Shown: positions 24,618-34,692 of the stretch, piece by piece
Numbering within the stretch: position 1 is the stretch's first letter
How the letters are laid out: every line of letters starts with the position of its first letter
DNA from: JBBDMC01 sp963775235
GTDB lineage: Bacteria > Pseudomonadota > Alphaproteobacteria > Rhizobiales > Kaistiaceae
Direction: 5' to 3'
DNA: 64,000 bases
Assembly: GCA_963775235.1 (NCBI GenBank)
Contig: CAVZHY010000002.1
Location: 558,001-622,000 of the forward strand
Made by a program: the position numbers and the translations under genes
Notes under the pieces: generated by a model
The model's input: only the letters and a program-made list of their open reading frames with translations
The model's database searches: none
Told to the model about the DNA's origin: nothing

Positions 24618-26927
24618 ATGGTCGAGTTGCCCGTCGCGTCCAACGATGCCGCGCCGCCAATTCCGCGGCGGGACGCCGGACCGTCGGTGCCGACCACGCC
24701 CGGCCGTCTTCCGCCCCGCTCCTCCCACGTCCCGGCCGCCATCTTCGCAGTGGCCGCCGGTCTTGCCGCACTCGTCGCGCTGATCGTCGCCTATCTCCGG
24801 CCGGAACTCGCGCCCATCCTGCTGCCGGCGGTGGTCGTGGTCGGGGCTGCGGCGCTGTGGGGTGCGGCGCGCGTCGATCACCTCAAGCTCCGCGGCGATC
24901 TCGCCCGCCTCGCGGACGAGAACCTGCGGCTGGCTGAGAGCCTGGAAAGGCTCGCCGACACGGCCTGGGAACTGCGCGAGAGCGAGGAACGCTACCGCAG
25001 CCTGATCGACGCCCAGGGCGATCTGGTGGTTCGCCGCGACGCCGCCGGCAACGTCACCTTCGTCAATCCGGCGTTCACCAAGGCCTTCGCCCTGGCGCCG
25101 GCCACCATCATCGGCCGAACGCTGACGATGGCGCCGCTGATCGCACCGGTCGGCCAGCAGTCCGCCGAGGGCCGCGAAGTCGCCGCCCGCGATGTCAGGC
25201 TCGAAACCGCCGCCGGCCCGCGCTGGTTCGCCTGGGTCGACATCCGCATGCGGGACGACGACGGCGCGCTGGGTTCGGTCTATTCGGCGGCGCGCGACAT
25301 CACCGCGCGCAAGGAGGTCGAGCAGGCGCTGGTCGAGGCGCGCCGGAAAGCCGAAGCGGCGAGCCAGGCAAAGTCGCGCGTGCTCGCCACCGTCAGTCAC
25401 GAGTTCCGCACGCCGCTGAACGGCATCCTGGGCTTGACCGGGCTCCTGCTCGAAACCGAGCTGACGCCGGACCAGGAAACCTACGCGCGCGCGGTCCATT
25501 CCTCCGGCGAGGCACTGCTGACGCTCGTCGACGACATGCTCGACTTTTCGCGGATCGAGGCCGGGCAACTCGATCTCAAGCCGGAGCCGACCGATCTGGA
25601 AGCGTCCCTGCAGGAGATTGCGGAACTCCTTGCCGGCCGCGCCCACGTCAAGGGTATCGACATCGCGGCCGAAGTCGGCGCGGACATGCCAACGGCGGTG
25701 ATGGTGGATGCGACACGCCTGCGCCAAGTGCTGATCAATCTCGCCGGCAACGGGGTCAAGTTCACCGAGGCAGGCGGCGTGACCTTGTCGGTGCGCCGCC
25801 TCGCGGCCGGTGCCGACGGTCGCGTCAGCGTCACCTTCGCCGTCGCCGACAGCGGACCGGGCATCGCCCCTTCGGAGGCCGAGCGCCTGTTCGGCGAGTT
25901 CGAGCAGATCGACACCGCGCTCAGCCGTCGTCACGGCGGCGCCGGGCTGGGGCTCGCCATCTCGCGGCGGATCGTTCGGCGCATGGGCGGGGATATCGCG
26001 GTGACGCCGCGCGAGGGTGGCGGCACGGTGTTCGCCTTCACGCTCGAACTGGCCCCGGCCAAGGCTGCGCCTGGGACCGAGCCGCCGGTCGACCTGTCGG
26101 GACGAAGTGTCCTCATCCTTTCGTCGGGCGGGGCCGAGCCGCCCGTCATTGCCGGTCAACTCGCTGCCGTCGGCGCCGCCGTACGCGTAGCGACGACCGC
26201 CAACGAAGGCGCTGCCCTGATCGGAGCGGCGAGCGCCGCGGGTGAAGGACACGACGCGGTGCTGATCGATGCCCGCCTGGCGCCGGACCCGGCGACGGCG
26301 CTCGCGCGCATCCGCGAGGCCGCCGGCCGGCGGGTGCCAGCCGCGGTGCTGATCGAGCCCGGCCATCGCGGCGACGTCGAGCCGCTCCGCGGCGCCGGCT
26401 TCGATGCCTATCTGGTGCGCCCGGTGCGGCGCTCCTCGCTCACCCGCATCGTCGGCGAGATCATCACCGGCACCGGCGATTTCCGCATCGACCCGGGCGA
26501 CGCGCGACCGCGCCGGTCAGCGGAACGGCGGCGAGCGCCACAGAACCTCGAGGTGCTGGTCGCCGAGGACAATGAGATCAACGCGCTTCTTGCCCGCGCG
26601 GTGCTGGAAGGGCTAGGCCATTCGGTGAGCGAAGTCCGCGACGGCGCGGCCGCCGTCGCAGCAGCCACAGCGGAGCCCGGGCGTTTCGCCGTTATCCTGA
26701 TGGATCTGCACATGCCTGGCCTCGACGGCCTTGCAGCGGCCCGCGCTATCCGCGACTTCGAGATACGGACGGGTGCACCGCGTGCGACCATTCTCGCGCT
26801 CACCGCCGACGTCCTTGCCGAAACCCGCGCCGAGGCAAAAGCCGTCGGCATCGACGCGATCCTGGAAAAACCGATGACGCCGGACACCTTGCGGCGCGCG
26901 CTCGCTACGTTCGCGGCCGCAGCGTAG
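24618..26927 (+). CDS. Hybrid sensor histidine kinase with two receiver regions
   Basis: A 769-residue protein. Two hydrophobic segments (about residues 37-80) anchor it. A PAS domain follows (about 125-235, ending YSAARDITARKEVEQAL), then HisKA with SHEFRTPLNG (phosphorylated His near 260). The HATPase has the N box, DSGPGIAP and GGAGLGLAISRRI. A first receiver-like segment (about 495-620) is poorly conserved. The final receiver has AEDNEINALLARAVLEG and LMDLHMPGLDG (phosphorylated Asp near 694). No response regulator is adjacent, so it probably feeds a phosphorelay encoded elsewhere. ATG 24618 is preferred; earlier in-frame ATG and TTG exist. Confidence 0.85.
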   Translation: MVELPVASNDAAPPIPRRDAGPSVPTTPGRLPPRSSHVPAAIFAVAAGLAALVALIVAYLRPELAPILLPAVVVVGAAALWGAARVDHLKLRGDLARLADENLRLAESLERLADTAWELRESEERYRSLIDAQGDLVVRRDAAGNVTFVNPAFTKAFALAPATIIGRTLTMAPLIAPVGQQSAEGREVAARDVRLETAAGPRWFAWVDIRMRDDDGALGSVYSAARDITARKEVEQALVEARRKAEAASQAKSRVLATVSHEFRTPLNGILGLTGLLLETELTPDQETYARAVHSSGEALLTLVDDMLDFSRIEAGQLDLKPEPTDLEASLQEIAELLAGRAHVKGIDIAAEVGADMPTAVMVDATRLRQVLINLAGNGVKFTEAGGVTLSVRRLAAGADGRVSVTFAVADSGPGIAPSEAERLFGEFEQIDTALSRRHGGAGLGLAISRRIVRRMGGDIAVTPREGGGTVFAFTLELAPAKAAPGTEPPVDLSGRSVLILSSGGAEPPVIAGQLAAVGAAVRVATTANEGAALIGAASAAGEGHDAVLIDARLAPDPATALARIREAAGRRVPAAVLIEPGHRGDVEPLRGAGFDAYLVRPVRRSSLTRIVGEIITGTGDFRIDPGDARPRRSAERRRAPQNLEVLVAEDNEINALLARAVLEGLGHSVSEVRDGAAAVAAATAEPGRFAVILMDLHMPGLDGLAAARAIRDFEIRTGAPRATILALTADVLAETRAEAKAVGIDAILEKPMTPDTLRRALATFAAAA

Positions 26928-26933
26928 CCAGGC

Positions 26934-27557
26934 TCAGCCGTCGCCGGAATCGGTGGCTGCGGGGGCGTCGGCGACGGCGGCCGCCGGTGACTGTCCGCCA
27001 GACTCGGCTGGCGGCCTGGCCCCCTTCCTGGCGACCGCGACCAGGGCGGGCCTCAGGACTCGGCCATTGATCGTATAACCGGCCTGGATTTCCTCGGCGA
27101 CGGCACCCGGCGCAACCTCGTTGCTCTCCACCTCGATCATCGCCTGATGCATCGACGGGTCGAATTTCTGGCCCTTGGCCTCGATGCGGCGCACGCCGAA
27201 CTTGGTGAGCGATTGCTCCAGCCCGCGTTCGGTCACCTCGACACCCTCGATCAGGCCGGCAAGCGCCTTGTCGCCATGCTCGCGCAGTTCTTTCGGCACC
27301 GCTTCGATGGCGCGGCGTAGGTTGTCGCCGACCGCGAGCATCTCGCGGGCGAAATTGGTGACCGCATACTGGCGGGCGTCGGTGATCTCGCGCTCGGTGC
27401 GCCGGCGCAGGTTCTCCATCTCCGCCAGCGTGCGCAGAAGCCTGTCCTTGGCCTCACCGGCCTCGTCCGGCTTGGGCGCCGACGGGCCGGCACTCGCCGG
27501 TTCGCCCGCTTCGGCAGCGGCGTCAGGCTCGGTGGTGGTCTTTTCGTCGGCCATCAT
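26934..27557 (-). CDS. grpE: GrpE, nucleotide exchange factor for DnaK
   Basis: A 207-residue cochaperone. The acidic low-complexity N-terminus is followed by the long coiled coil (DRLLRTLAEMENLRRRTERE, then FAREMLAVGDNLRRAIEAVP) and the beta domain with FDPSMHQAMIEVES and AGYTINGRVLRPALVAVAR. The C-terminal tail is alanine/proline-rich. It converges with the histidine kinase gene and is remote from hrcA and dnaK. Two adjacent ATG codons make the first residue ambiguous. Confidence 0.93.
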   Translation of the reverse strand: MMADEKTTTEPDAAAEAGEPASAGPSAPKPDEAGEAKDRLLRTLAEMENLRRRTEREITDARQYAVTNFAREMLAVGDNLRRAIEAVPKELREHGDKALAGLIEGVEVTERGLEQSLTKFGVRRIEAKGQKFDPSMHQAMIEVESNEVAPGAVAEEIQAGYTINGRVLRPALVAVARKGARPPAESGGQSPAAAVADAPAATDSGDG

Positions 27558-27634
27558 CCGTCGGTCCAGTGTCTTGGGGTAAATCGATTCGGAGGTCGAT
27601 ATCAGGTCTCGGGCGCGAAAAATCAAGGCGCGCG

Positions 27635-28585
27635 TCAGATACGGCGGAGCGCCACCTGAATGATGGCGTGGGAGGCCTCTTTCCTGAGGATGAGGTCGGC
27701 GCGGGGTCTCGTGGGCAGGATGTTCTCGGTCAGATTGACGAGATTGATCCGCCGCCACAGGTCGTCGGCAACCTTTTCCGCCTCCTCGTCGCCGAGGTCG
27801 GCGAAACGGCGGAAATAGGACCTGGGGTCGCGGAAGGCGGTTTGGCGCAGGCTCCGGAAGCGGTCAATGTACCAGCGCCGGACGTCGTTCTCTTCGGCAT
27901 CGAGGTAGATGGAAAAGTCGAAGAAATCGGAGACGAACGGTATGCCGCGCGCATCCGACGGGCGCTGCGACGTCTGCAGCACGTTCAGCCCTTCGACGAT
28001 CAGGATGTCGGGACGATCGACGGTGATCGTTTCGCCGGGAACGATGTCATAGGTGAGGTGGGAATAGACCGGCGCAACGACGTTGCGCCTGCCGGCCTTG
28101 ACATCGCTGAGGAAGGCAAGCAGGTGGCGGAGATCGTAGCTTTCCGGGAACCCCTTGCGCTCCATCAGGCCCTCGCGGGCGAGCACCGCATTGGGCAAAA
28201 GGAAGCCGTCGGTCGCCATAAGCTCGACCTTGGGCGTATTCGGCCACCGCCGAAGCAGGGCCCGCAGGACGCGCGCTGTCGTCGACTTGCCAACCGCCAC
28301 CGAGCCGGCGATCCCGATGACGAACGGCGTCACCCCGTCCGTGATGCCAAGGAAGGTCCGGGTGGCGTCGTGCAGGCCCTGCGTTGCGGCGACGTAGAGG
28401 CTGAGGAGGCGTGACAACGGCAGGTAGATTTCGACGACCTCATCGAGCGAGATCGGATCGTTGAGGCTGCGCAGGCGCTCGAGGTCGTCGTCGGAGAGCG
28501 TCAGCGGCGTGTCGGCCCTGAGCGCCGCCCATTCCGCCCGGCTGAACACCCGGTGCGGCGAAAGCTTCGGTACCGGCTGGTCCAT
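27635..28585 (-). CDS. coaA: Pantothenate kinase, type I
   Basis: A 316-residue P-loop kinase for the first step of CoA synthesis. The Walker A is GIAGSVAVGKSTTARVL near residue 90; further blocks are LMATDGFLLPNAVL, RKGFPESYD, DILIVEGLNVLQ and YIDRFRSLR. The start ATG overlaps the hisE stop (ATGA), so it is the last gene of the his transcription unit, a conserved Hyphomicrobiales arrangement. Confidence 0.94.
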   Translation of the reverse strand: MDQPVPKLSPHRVFSRAEWAALRADTPLTLSDDDLERLRSLNDPISLDEVVEIYLPLSRLLSLYVAATQGLHDATRTFLGITDGVTPFVIGIAGSVAVGKSTTARVLRALLRRWPNTPKVELMATDGFLLPNAVLAREGLMERKGFPESYDLRHLLAFLSDVKAGRRNVVAPVYSHLTYDIVPGETITVDRPDILIVEGLNVLQTSQRPSDARGIPFVSDFFDFSIYLDAEENDVRRWYIDRFRSLRQTAFRDPRSYFRRFADLGDEEAEKVADDLWRRINLVNLTENILPTRPRADLILRKEASHAIIQVALRRI

Positions 28586-28917
28586 CACGGCCCTTTCGCC
28601 GGCCGCGAGGCCTTCTCGGCGACGCCGCTTTGGGCCGTCCGTCGCTTGAGCGCCGCCATCACGTCGGCAAGTTCGACGCCGCTCGCCTGCAGCGTGACCA
28701 GAAGGTGGTAGAGCACGTCGGCCGCCTCGTCGGTCAGCCCCGCCTTGTCGCCGGCGACCGCGGCGATCGCCGCCTCGACCGCTTCCTCGCCGAGTTTCTT
28801 GGCCGATCGCGCCACCCCGTCGGCCAGCAACCGCGCCGTGTACGAGGTCGCGGGGTCGCCCGAGCGGGCGCGTTCCGCAATGATCGCGGCAAGGTCGGAA
28901 AGGGTGAAATCGGTCAT
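28585..28917 (-). CDS. hisE: Phosphoribosyl-ATP diphosphatase
   Basis: A 110-residue alpha-helical MazG-like enzyme for the second step of histidine synthesis. Typical residues are SYTARLLADGVARSAKKLGE, EAVEAAIAAVAGD and DEAADVLYHLLVTL with the acidic metal ligands. It lies just downstream of hisF and overlaps coaA. Confidence 0.93.
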   Translation of the reverse strand: MTDFTLSDLAAIIAERARSGDPATSYTARLLADGVARSAKKLGEEAVEAAIAAVAGDKAGLTDEAADVLYHLLVTLQASGVELADVMAALKRRTAQSGVAEKASRPAKGP

Positions 28918-28923
28918 GGTCTG

Positions 28924-29694
<771 letters not shown>

Positions 29695-29701
<7 letters not shown>

Positions 29702-29796
29702 CGGATATCGGCCTCGACGATTCTGTTTCTCTGCCCGTCCTCGCGCACGCGCTGCGGGCGGGCGGGGAGACAGGGGATGACGCGGGTTTTCAGCAT
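29695..29796 (-). CDS. 33-residue upstream ORF made by a partial duplication of the hisF start
   Basis: An ATG at 29796 overlaps the hisA stop (ATGCTGA) and opens with MLKTRVIPCL, the same ten residues as hisF. It then diverges into a proline/arginine-rich stretch and stops at a TGA that overlaps the hisF GTG in the same geometry (GTGCTGA). The 30-bp copies are 29767-29796 and 29672-29701 with a few silent differences. Likely the ancestral hisF start, displaced when about 95 bp was inserted. Whether a peptide is made is unknown. Confidence 0.5.
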
Positions 29797-30533
29797 CGCG
29801 CCACCTTCGCCGCACGTATAAGTGCCAGCGCCGCCTGCGCGTCCAGGCGGCCGTCGTAGAGGGCGCGGCCGGCGATGGCGCCGTCGAGGACGGCGCAGTC
29901 GGGTTCGAGCAGCCGCTCCACGTCGGCGAGCGAGGCAAGGCCGCCCGAGGCGATCACCGGGATCGACACCGCTTTGGCGAGCCTGAGCGTCGCGGCGATG
30001 TTGAGGCCCTTGAGCAGGCCGTCGCGCTCGATGTCGGTGTAGATGATGGCGGCGACGCCGGCATCCGCGAACCGGCGGGCGAGGTCTATGGCCTCGATCT
30101 CGGTCGCTTCCGCCCAGCCGCGCACCGCCACCTTGCCGCCGCGCGCATCAATGCCGACGGCGATCCTGCCGGGAAATTTCGCCGCCGCCTCGCGCACGAG
30201 GTCGGGGTCGTTGACCGCGGCCGTGCCGAGGATGACCCGCGCCACGCCCTTTGCCAGCCAGCCCTCGACCGCTGCCATGTCGCGGACGCCGCCGCCGAGC
30301 TGCACCGGCACTTGCGTTGCTGCGAGGATCGCCTCGACCGCAGCACCGTTGACCGAGCGGCCGGCGAAAGCGCCGTTGAGGTCGACCACGTGCAGACGTT
30401 CGAAGCCCTTGTCGACGAAGGCACGGGCCTGCGCGGCGGGGTTGGCATTGAAGACCGTGGCGCGTGCCATGTCGCCCTGTTCGAGGCGGACGGCGCTTCC
30501 GTCCTTCAGGTCGATGGCCGGGTAAAGGATCAT
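29790..30533 (-). CDS. hisA: HisA isomerase (ProFAR isomerase)
   Basis: A 247-residue TIM barrel isomerising ProFAR to PRFAR. Blocks are MILYPAIDLKDGSAVRLEQG with the catalytic Asp, VQLGGGVRDMAAVEGWLAKG, VGIDARGGKVAVRGWAE, YTDIERDGLLKGLN and VIASGGLASLADVERLL. It is separated from hisH by about 150 bp containing palindromic repeats. Confidence 0.94.
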   Translation of the reverse strand: MILYPAIDLKDGSAVRLEQGDMARATVFNANPAAQARAFVDKGFERLHVVDLNGAFAGRSVNGAAVEAILAATQVPVQLGGGVRDMAAVEGWLAKGVARVILGTAAVNDPDLVREAAAKFPGRIAVGIDARGGKVAVRGWAEATEIEAIDLARRFADAGVAAIIYTDIERDGLLKGLNIAATLRLAKAVSIPVIASGGLASLADVERLLEPDCAVLDGAIAGRALYDGRLDAQAALALIRAAKVARC

Positions 30534-30557
30534 CGCGCGTGCCACGCACTCACCGTC

Positions 30558-30654
30558 GTCATCCTCCGACTTGATCGGAGGATCGGGGCGTGCAACCCGA
30601 TTTGTCTTGCCGAGCAGACGCGGCCAACGATCCTCCGCTTTCGCGGAGGATGAC
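30558..30654. repeat. Paired palindromic intergenic repeat (REP-like)
   Basis: Two hairpins, TCCTCCGACTTGATCGGAGGA and ATCCTCCGCTTTCGCGGAGGAT, lie between hisA and hisH. The outer arms GTCATCCTCCG and CGGAGGATGAC are also inverted repeats of each other. This form of dispersed palindrome is common between genes in Hyphomicrobiales. No protein is encoded in the 150-bp gap. Confidence 0.75.
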
Positions 30655-30683
30655 AGCAACTGGGGCTTCCCGGGTCGTGATCG

Positions 30684-31334
30684 TCACGGCTTCCACGTCA
30701 GGAAATTCGCCACCAGCCTCAGGCCCAGCTTCTGGCTCTTCTCGGGATGGAACTGAGTGCCGGCGACGTTGTCGCGGGCGACGATCGCCGTCACCGGTCC
30801 GCCGTAGTCGGCGATCGCGGCCACGTCGTCCTCGTTGTCCGCGACGAGGTGGAAGCCGTGCAGGAAATAGGCGTGCCAGCCTTCCGGTCCTAGGACGATG
30901 CCGTCGAACAGCGGATGATCGCGACGGGCCGCGAGCGTGTTCCAGCCCATGTGCGGTACCTTCAGCGCCGGATCGCCCGGCTCGACGGCGCGCACTTCGC
31001 CGGGAATGCGGTCGAGCCCGTCTGTCACCGCGTGCTCGACGCCGCGGGTGGCAAGCAGCTGCATGCCGACGCAAATGCCGAGGAACGGGCGGCCGCGCTC
31101 GTCGATCGCTTCGTCGATTGCCACGATCATCCCGTCGATCGCCTCGAGGTTGCGCTTGCAGTCGGCAAAAGCCCCGTCGCCCGGCAGCACGACCCGCTCG
31201 GCCCGCGCGACCACGTCCGGATTGGCCGTGATGACCACGGTTTCGTCCAGCCCGGCTTCGGCGATGGCATGCTCGAACGCCTTCTGTGCCGAACGCAGAT
31301 TGCCGGCGCCGAAGTCGATGATGGCGACGGTCAC
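30684..31334 (-). CDS. hisH: Imidazole glycerol phosphate synthase glutaminase subunit
   Basis: A 216-residue class I amidotransferase providing ammonia to HisF. It has AIIDFGAGNLRSAQKAFEHA, VVLPGDGAFADC and FLGICVGMQLL with the catalytic cysteine. The catalytic His/Glu are in GTQFHPEKSQKLGLRL. The GTG start at 31334 is supported by GGGAGG six bases upstream and overlaps the stop of the DUF2628 gene. Confidence 0.94.
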   Translation of the reverse strand: MTVAIIDFGAGNLRSAQKAFEHAIAEAGLDETVVITANPDVVARAERVVLPGDGAFADCKRNLEAIDGMIVAIDEAIDERGRPFLGICVGMQLLATRGVEHAVTDGLDRIPGEVRAVEPGDPALKVPHMGWNTLAARRDHPLFDGIVLGPEGWHAYFLHGFHLVADNEDDVAAIADYGGPVTAIVARDNVAGTQFHPEKSQKLGLRLVANFLTWKP

Positions 31335-31825
31335 GATTGACCTCCCGGCGCGGGGAAGAGACCGACGACCTCGCCGGCCTCCGCCGATGGCCGGGACGGC
31401 GGCACGACGACCGGTTTCGGCGGCTCGGGTGGCCGGGTTGGCGGCGCCGCATCCGGCCGGTCGTGGAAGAAGCGCAACTCCGCCTCGTAGAGGCGGCCGC
31501 CCTCGACTACGTCCACCAGCCGGTAGCCGCGGCGGCTGAGCGTCCAGCGCCTGAGCTGATTGCCCTCGATCGCGAACAGGAAGTGGGCAAGCACCAGGAA
31601 GAGGCCGGGCAGCGGCCCGCCGACGCGCGCGCCGATCGCCGCCACCACCGCTGCCACGATGACGTAGGCGAGGAAGACGATCCACATGCGGCGGAACAGG
31701 AGCCACAGCTCGGCGATGAAGAAGGCCGGCCAGCAGAAGCCCTCCTTGACCAAGATGTAGCTCATTGGGTCGGGCGCCCTGTCGCCGGGGAGCGTCGCGG
31801 GCGCGTGCACGGTGTAGAGCGGCAT
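31331..31825 (-). CDS. DUF2628 family membrane protein
   Basis: A 164-residue protein: a short N-terminal region PLYTVHAPATLPGDRAPDP, then FCWPAFFIAELWLLFRRMW with two further hydrophobic stretches (VFLAYVIVAAVVAAIGA, GLFLVLAHFLFAIEG), and a proline-rich cytoplasmic tail. The pattern and its position between hisB and hisH fit DUF2628. Function is unknown; the association with the his operon is conserved in relatives. The ATG at 31825 is preferred over one 14 codons upstream. Confidence 0.8.
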   Translation of the reverse strand: MPLYTVHAPATLPGDRAPDPMSYILVKEGFCWPAFFIAELWLLFRRMWIVFLAYVIVAAVVAAIGARVGGPLPGLFLVLAHFLFAIEGNQLRRWTLSRRGYRLVDVVEGGRLYEAELRFFHDRPDAAPPTRPPEPPKPVVVPPSRPSAEAGEVVGLFPAPGGQS

Positions 31826-31841
31826 GGTCGCTGGTCCTAAA

Positions 31842-31886
31842 GCAATTCCGGGAAAAGTGAATCCCACTTTTCCCTCTGGAATTGCG
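31842..31886. repeat. Palindromic intergenic repeat (Hyphomicrobiales type)
   Basis: GCAATTCCGGGAAAAGTG and CACTTTTCCCTCTGGAATTGC form a long imperfect hairpin with a four- to six-base loop. It lies upstream of the DUF2628 gene. The core AATTCCGGGAAAAGTG is a very common dispersed repeat of this order. Confidence 0.75.
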
Positions 31887-31934
31887 ACAAACGAAAAGAG
31901 GTGGAGCGGTCCGATTTCATGAAAGCCGGCCGCT

Positions 31935-32522
31935 CTAGAGCTGGCCCTTGGTCGAGGGCACGCGTGACTTCTGGCGCGGATCGATCGCGACGGCCGCCTT
32001 CAACACCCGCGCCAGCGCCTTGAAGCAGGTCTCGGCGATGTGATGGTTGTTGCGGCCGTATAGGTTCTCGATGTGGAGCGTCACGCCGGCGTTCTGCGCC
32101 AGCGCCTGGAAGAACTCGCGAAACAGCTCGCTCTCCATTTCGCCGATCCTGACCCGGGTGAAATTCACCTTCCACACCAGGTGCGGCCGACCCGAAATGT
32201 CGATCGCCGCCCGTGTCATCGCCTCGTCCATCGGCAGGTGGACATCGGCGTAGCGCGTGATGCCTTTCATGTCACCGAGCGCCTGCTTGAGTGCCGTGCC
32301 CAGTGCGATGCCGACGTCCTCGACCGTATGGTGCTGGTCGATGTGGAGGTCGCCCTTCGCCGTGACCGCGATGTCGATCAGGCTGTGTCGGGCGACCTGC
32401 TCGAGCATGTGGTCGAAGAAGCCGACACCGGTATCGATCGACGCCTCGCCGCTGCCGTCGAGGGCGACGGTTGCGGTGATGTCGGTCTCCTTGGTCTTGC
32501 GCTTGACGGTTGCCGTGCGCAT
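31935..32522 (-). CDS. hisB: Imidazoleglycerol-phosphate dehydratase
   Basis: A 195-residue monofunctional IGPD. The metal-binding repeats are DTGVGFFDHMLEQVARHS with HHTVEDVGIALG, and, in the second half, HLPMDEAMTRAAID with GRNNHHIAETCFKALAR. It is the first gene of the leftward his unit and diverges from hslV; the 190-bp gap must hold both promoters. Confidence 0.95.
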   Translation of the reverse strand: MRTATVKRKTKETDITATVALDGSGEASIDTGVGFFDHMLEQVARHSLIDIAVTAKGDLHIDQHHTVEDVGIALGTALKQALGDMKGITRYADVHLPMDEAMTRAAIDISGRPHLVWKVNFTRVRIGEMESELFREFFQALAQNAGVTLHIENLYGRNNHHIAETCFKALARVLKAAVAIDPRQKSRVPSTKGQL

Positions 32523-32713
32523 GGCGGGTTCCCTGATTGCCGGCGCCTTTTATCAGGCGGGTCCGGCGATTGCCACAAGGGCCGCCGTCGGTGTTTGCAT
32601 ACCTCAGGCGGACGCTTACATATGGGCTGCCGGCGGCAACGGTTGCGCCGGGCGTTTGGGGGTCGACGGCGGTGCCCGCATGAGGCCGCGCCGATCCGCC
32701 GGAAAGGAAGTCA

Positions 32714-33271
32714 ATGTCCGATACCGCGTACGCACCCTGGCACGGCACCACGATCCTGACCGTGCGCAAGGGCGGCAAGGTGATCATCGCCGGCGATGGA
32801 CAGGTGTCCGTCGGTCAGACGGTGATGAAGCACAACGCCAAGAAGGTCCGCCCGCTCGGCAAGGGCGGCGTCATCGCGGGCTTCGCGGGCGCCACCGCCG
32901 ATGCGTTCACGCTGTTCGAGCGGCTGGAAGCCAAGCTCGAACAGTATCCGAACCAGTTGACGCGCGCCTGCGTCGAACTCGCCAAGGACTGGCGCACCGA
33001 CCGCTATCTTCGCCGGCTGGAGGCTATGATGCTGGTCGCCGACAAATCCACCAGCCTGGTGCTCACCGGTACCGGCGACGTGCTCGAGCCCGACCTCGGC
33101 GTCATGGGCATCGGTTCAGGCGGCAACTACGCGCTCGCCGCCGCCCGTGCCATGATGGACACCGACCTCGATGCCGAGACCATAGCGCGCAAGGCCATGG
33201 CCATCGCCGCCGACATCTGCGTCTACACCAACACCAACGTCACCATCGAGTCGCTCGACTCGGCCGTCTGA
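32714..33271 (+). CDS. hslV: HslV peptidase subunit of the HslUV protease
   Basis: A 185-residue proteasome-like subunit. The catalytic threonine is exposed after processing at HG-TTILTVRKGG (about residue 12). DGQVSVGQTVMKHNAKKVR, GFAGATADAFTLFERLE and GIGSGGNYALAAARA are characteristic. hslU follows after 11 bp. Confidence 0.95.
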   Translation: MSDTAYAPWHGTTILTVRKGGKVIIAGDGQVSVGQTVMKHNAKKVRPLGKGGVIAGFAGATADAFTLFERLEAKLEQYPNQLTRACVELAKDWRTDRYLRRLEAMMLVADKSTSLVLTGTGDVLEPDLGVMGIGSGGNYALAAARAMMDTDLDAETIARKAMAIAADICVYTNTNVTIESLDSAV

Positions 33272-33282
33272 GCAGATTGCCA

Positions 33283-34590
33283 ATGACCACATTTTCTCCC
33301 CGTGAGATCGTCTCCGAACTCGACCGGTTCATCATCGGTCAGAACGACGCCAAGCGTGCCGTCGCCATTGCGCTCCGCAACCGCTGGCGCCGCCAGCAGC
33401 TGACCGGCGCCATGCGCGAGGAGGTGCTGCCGAAGAACATCCTGATGATCGGGCCGACCGGCGTCGGCAAGACCGAGATTTCGCGCCGCCTCGCCAAGCT
33501 CGCCGGCGCGCCCTTCATCAAGGTGGAGGCGACCAAGTTCACCGAAGTCGGCTACGTCGGCCGCGACGTCGAACAGATCGTGCGCGACCTGGTCGAGGTC
33601 GGCATCGGCCTTGTGCGCGAGCGCCGCCGCAAGGAAGTCGCCGCCAAGGCCGAGCTTGCCGCAGAGGAACGGGTGCTGACCGCGCTCGTCGGCCCGGCCG
33701 CGAGCCCGACCACACGTGAATCGTTCCGCAGTCGCCTGCGTGCTGGAGAGCTCAACGACAAGGAAATCGAGGTCGAGGTGCGCGACAGCGCCGGCGGTAT
33801 GCCGTCGTTCGACATTCCCGGCATGCCCGGCGCCAGCGTCGGTGTCATGAATATCGGAGAGATGCTCGGCAAGGCGTTTGGCGGGCGCACCAAGACGCGG
33901 CGGATCACCGTGGGTTCGTCCCACGACCTCCTGGTCAACGAGGAGTCCGACAAGCTGCTCGACAACGACGAAGTCACCCAGGAGGCGATCACCGCGGTCG
34001 AGAACGATGGCATCGTGTTCCTCGACGAGATCGACAAGATCTGCGCCCGCGAGGGCCGCTACGGCGCCGACGTCAGTCGCGAGGGCGTCCAGCGCGACCT
34101 CTTGCCGCTGATCGAGGGCACGACGGTGGCGACCAAGTACGGGCCCGTGAAGACCGACCACGTGCTCTTCATCGCGTCCGGCGCCTTCCACGTTTCGAAG
34201 CCATCCGACCTGCTGCCCGAGCTGCAGGGGCGGTTGCCGATCCGCGTCGAGCTGAGTGCGCTGAGCAAGGAGGACTTCGTCAGCATCCTCACTGAAACCG
34301 AGGCGAGCCTGATCAAGCAGTACGTCGCGCTGATGGAGACGGAGGGGCTGAAACTCGACATCACCGAAGACGCCATCGAAAAGATCGCCTCGTTCGCCGT
34401 CGCCGTCAACGCCAGCGTTGAGAACATCGGCGCCCGCCGTTTGCAGACGGTGATGGAACGCGTCCTCGACGAGATTTCGTTCACAGCGGCGGATATGACC
34501 GGGGAGACGGTGAGGATCGACGCCAAGTACGTCGACGATCACATCGGCGACCTCGCCCGCAACGCCGACCTGTCGCGGTTCATCCTGTGA
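33283..34590 (+). CDS. hslU: HslU ATPase subunit of the HslUV protease
   Basis: A 435-residue AAA+ unfoldase. SPREIVSELDRFIIGQNDAK opens the protein. Walker A is MIGPTGVGKTEISRRLAKL, the pore motif GYVGRDVEQIVRDL follows, Walker B is GIVFLDEIDKICAR and GRLPIRVELSALSKEDF is near sensor 2. The I domain (about 110-240) is normal. Expected to be heat-induced, though no promoter was assigned. Confidence 0.95.
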   Translation: MTTFSPREIVSELDRFIIGQNDAKRAVAIALRNRWRRQQLTGAMREEVLPKNILMIGPTGVGKTEISRRLAKLAGAPFIKVEATKFTEVGYVGRDVEQIVRDLVEVGIGLVRERRRKEVAAKAELAAEERVLTALVGPAASPTTRESFRSRLRAGELNDKEIEVEVRDSAGGMPSFDIPGMPGASVGVMNIGEMLGKAFGGRTKTRRITVGSSHDLLVNEESDKLLDNDEVTQEAITAVENDGIVFLDEIDKICAREGRYGADVSREGVQRDLLPLIEGTTVATKYGPVKTDHVLFIASGAFHVSKPSDLLPELQGRLPIRVELSALSKEDFVSILTETEASLIKQYVALMETEGLKLDITEDAIEKIASFAVAVNASVENIGARRLQTVMERVLDEISFTAADMTGETVRIDAKYVDDHIGDLARNADLSRFIL

Positions 34591-34692
34591 CGATTGGATT
34601 CACCGGCGGCGGCTTATACGCCGCTGCCGGTCGATGCTAGAGTAGCCTCCGGCGGCCGGTCTCGGCCGCGTGCCGCTGCCGGTGTTCACGTG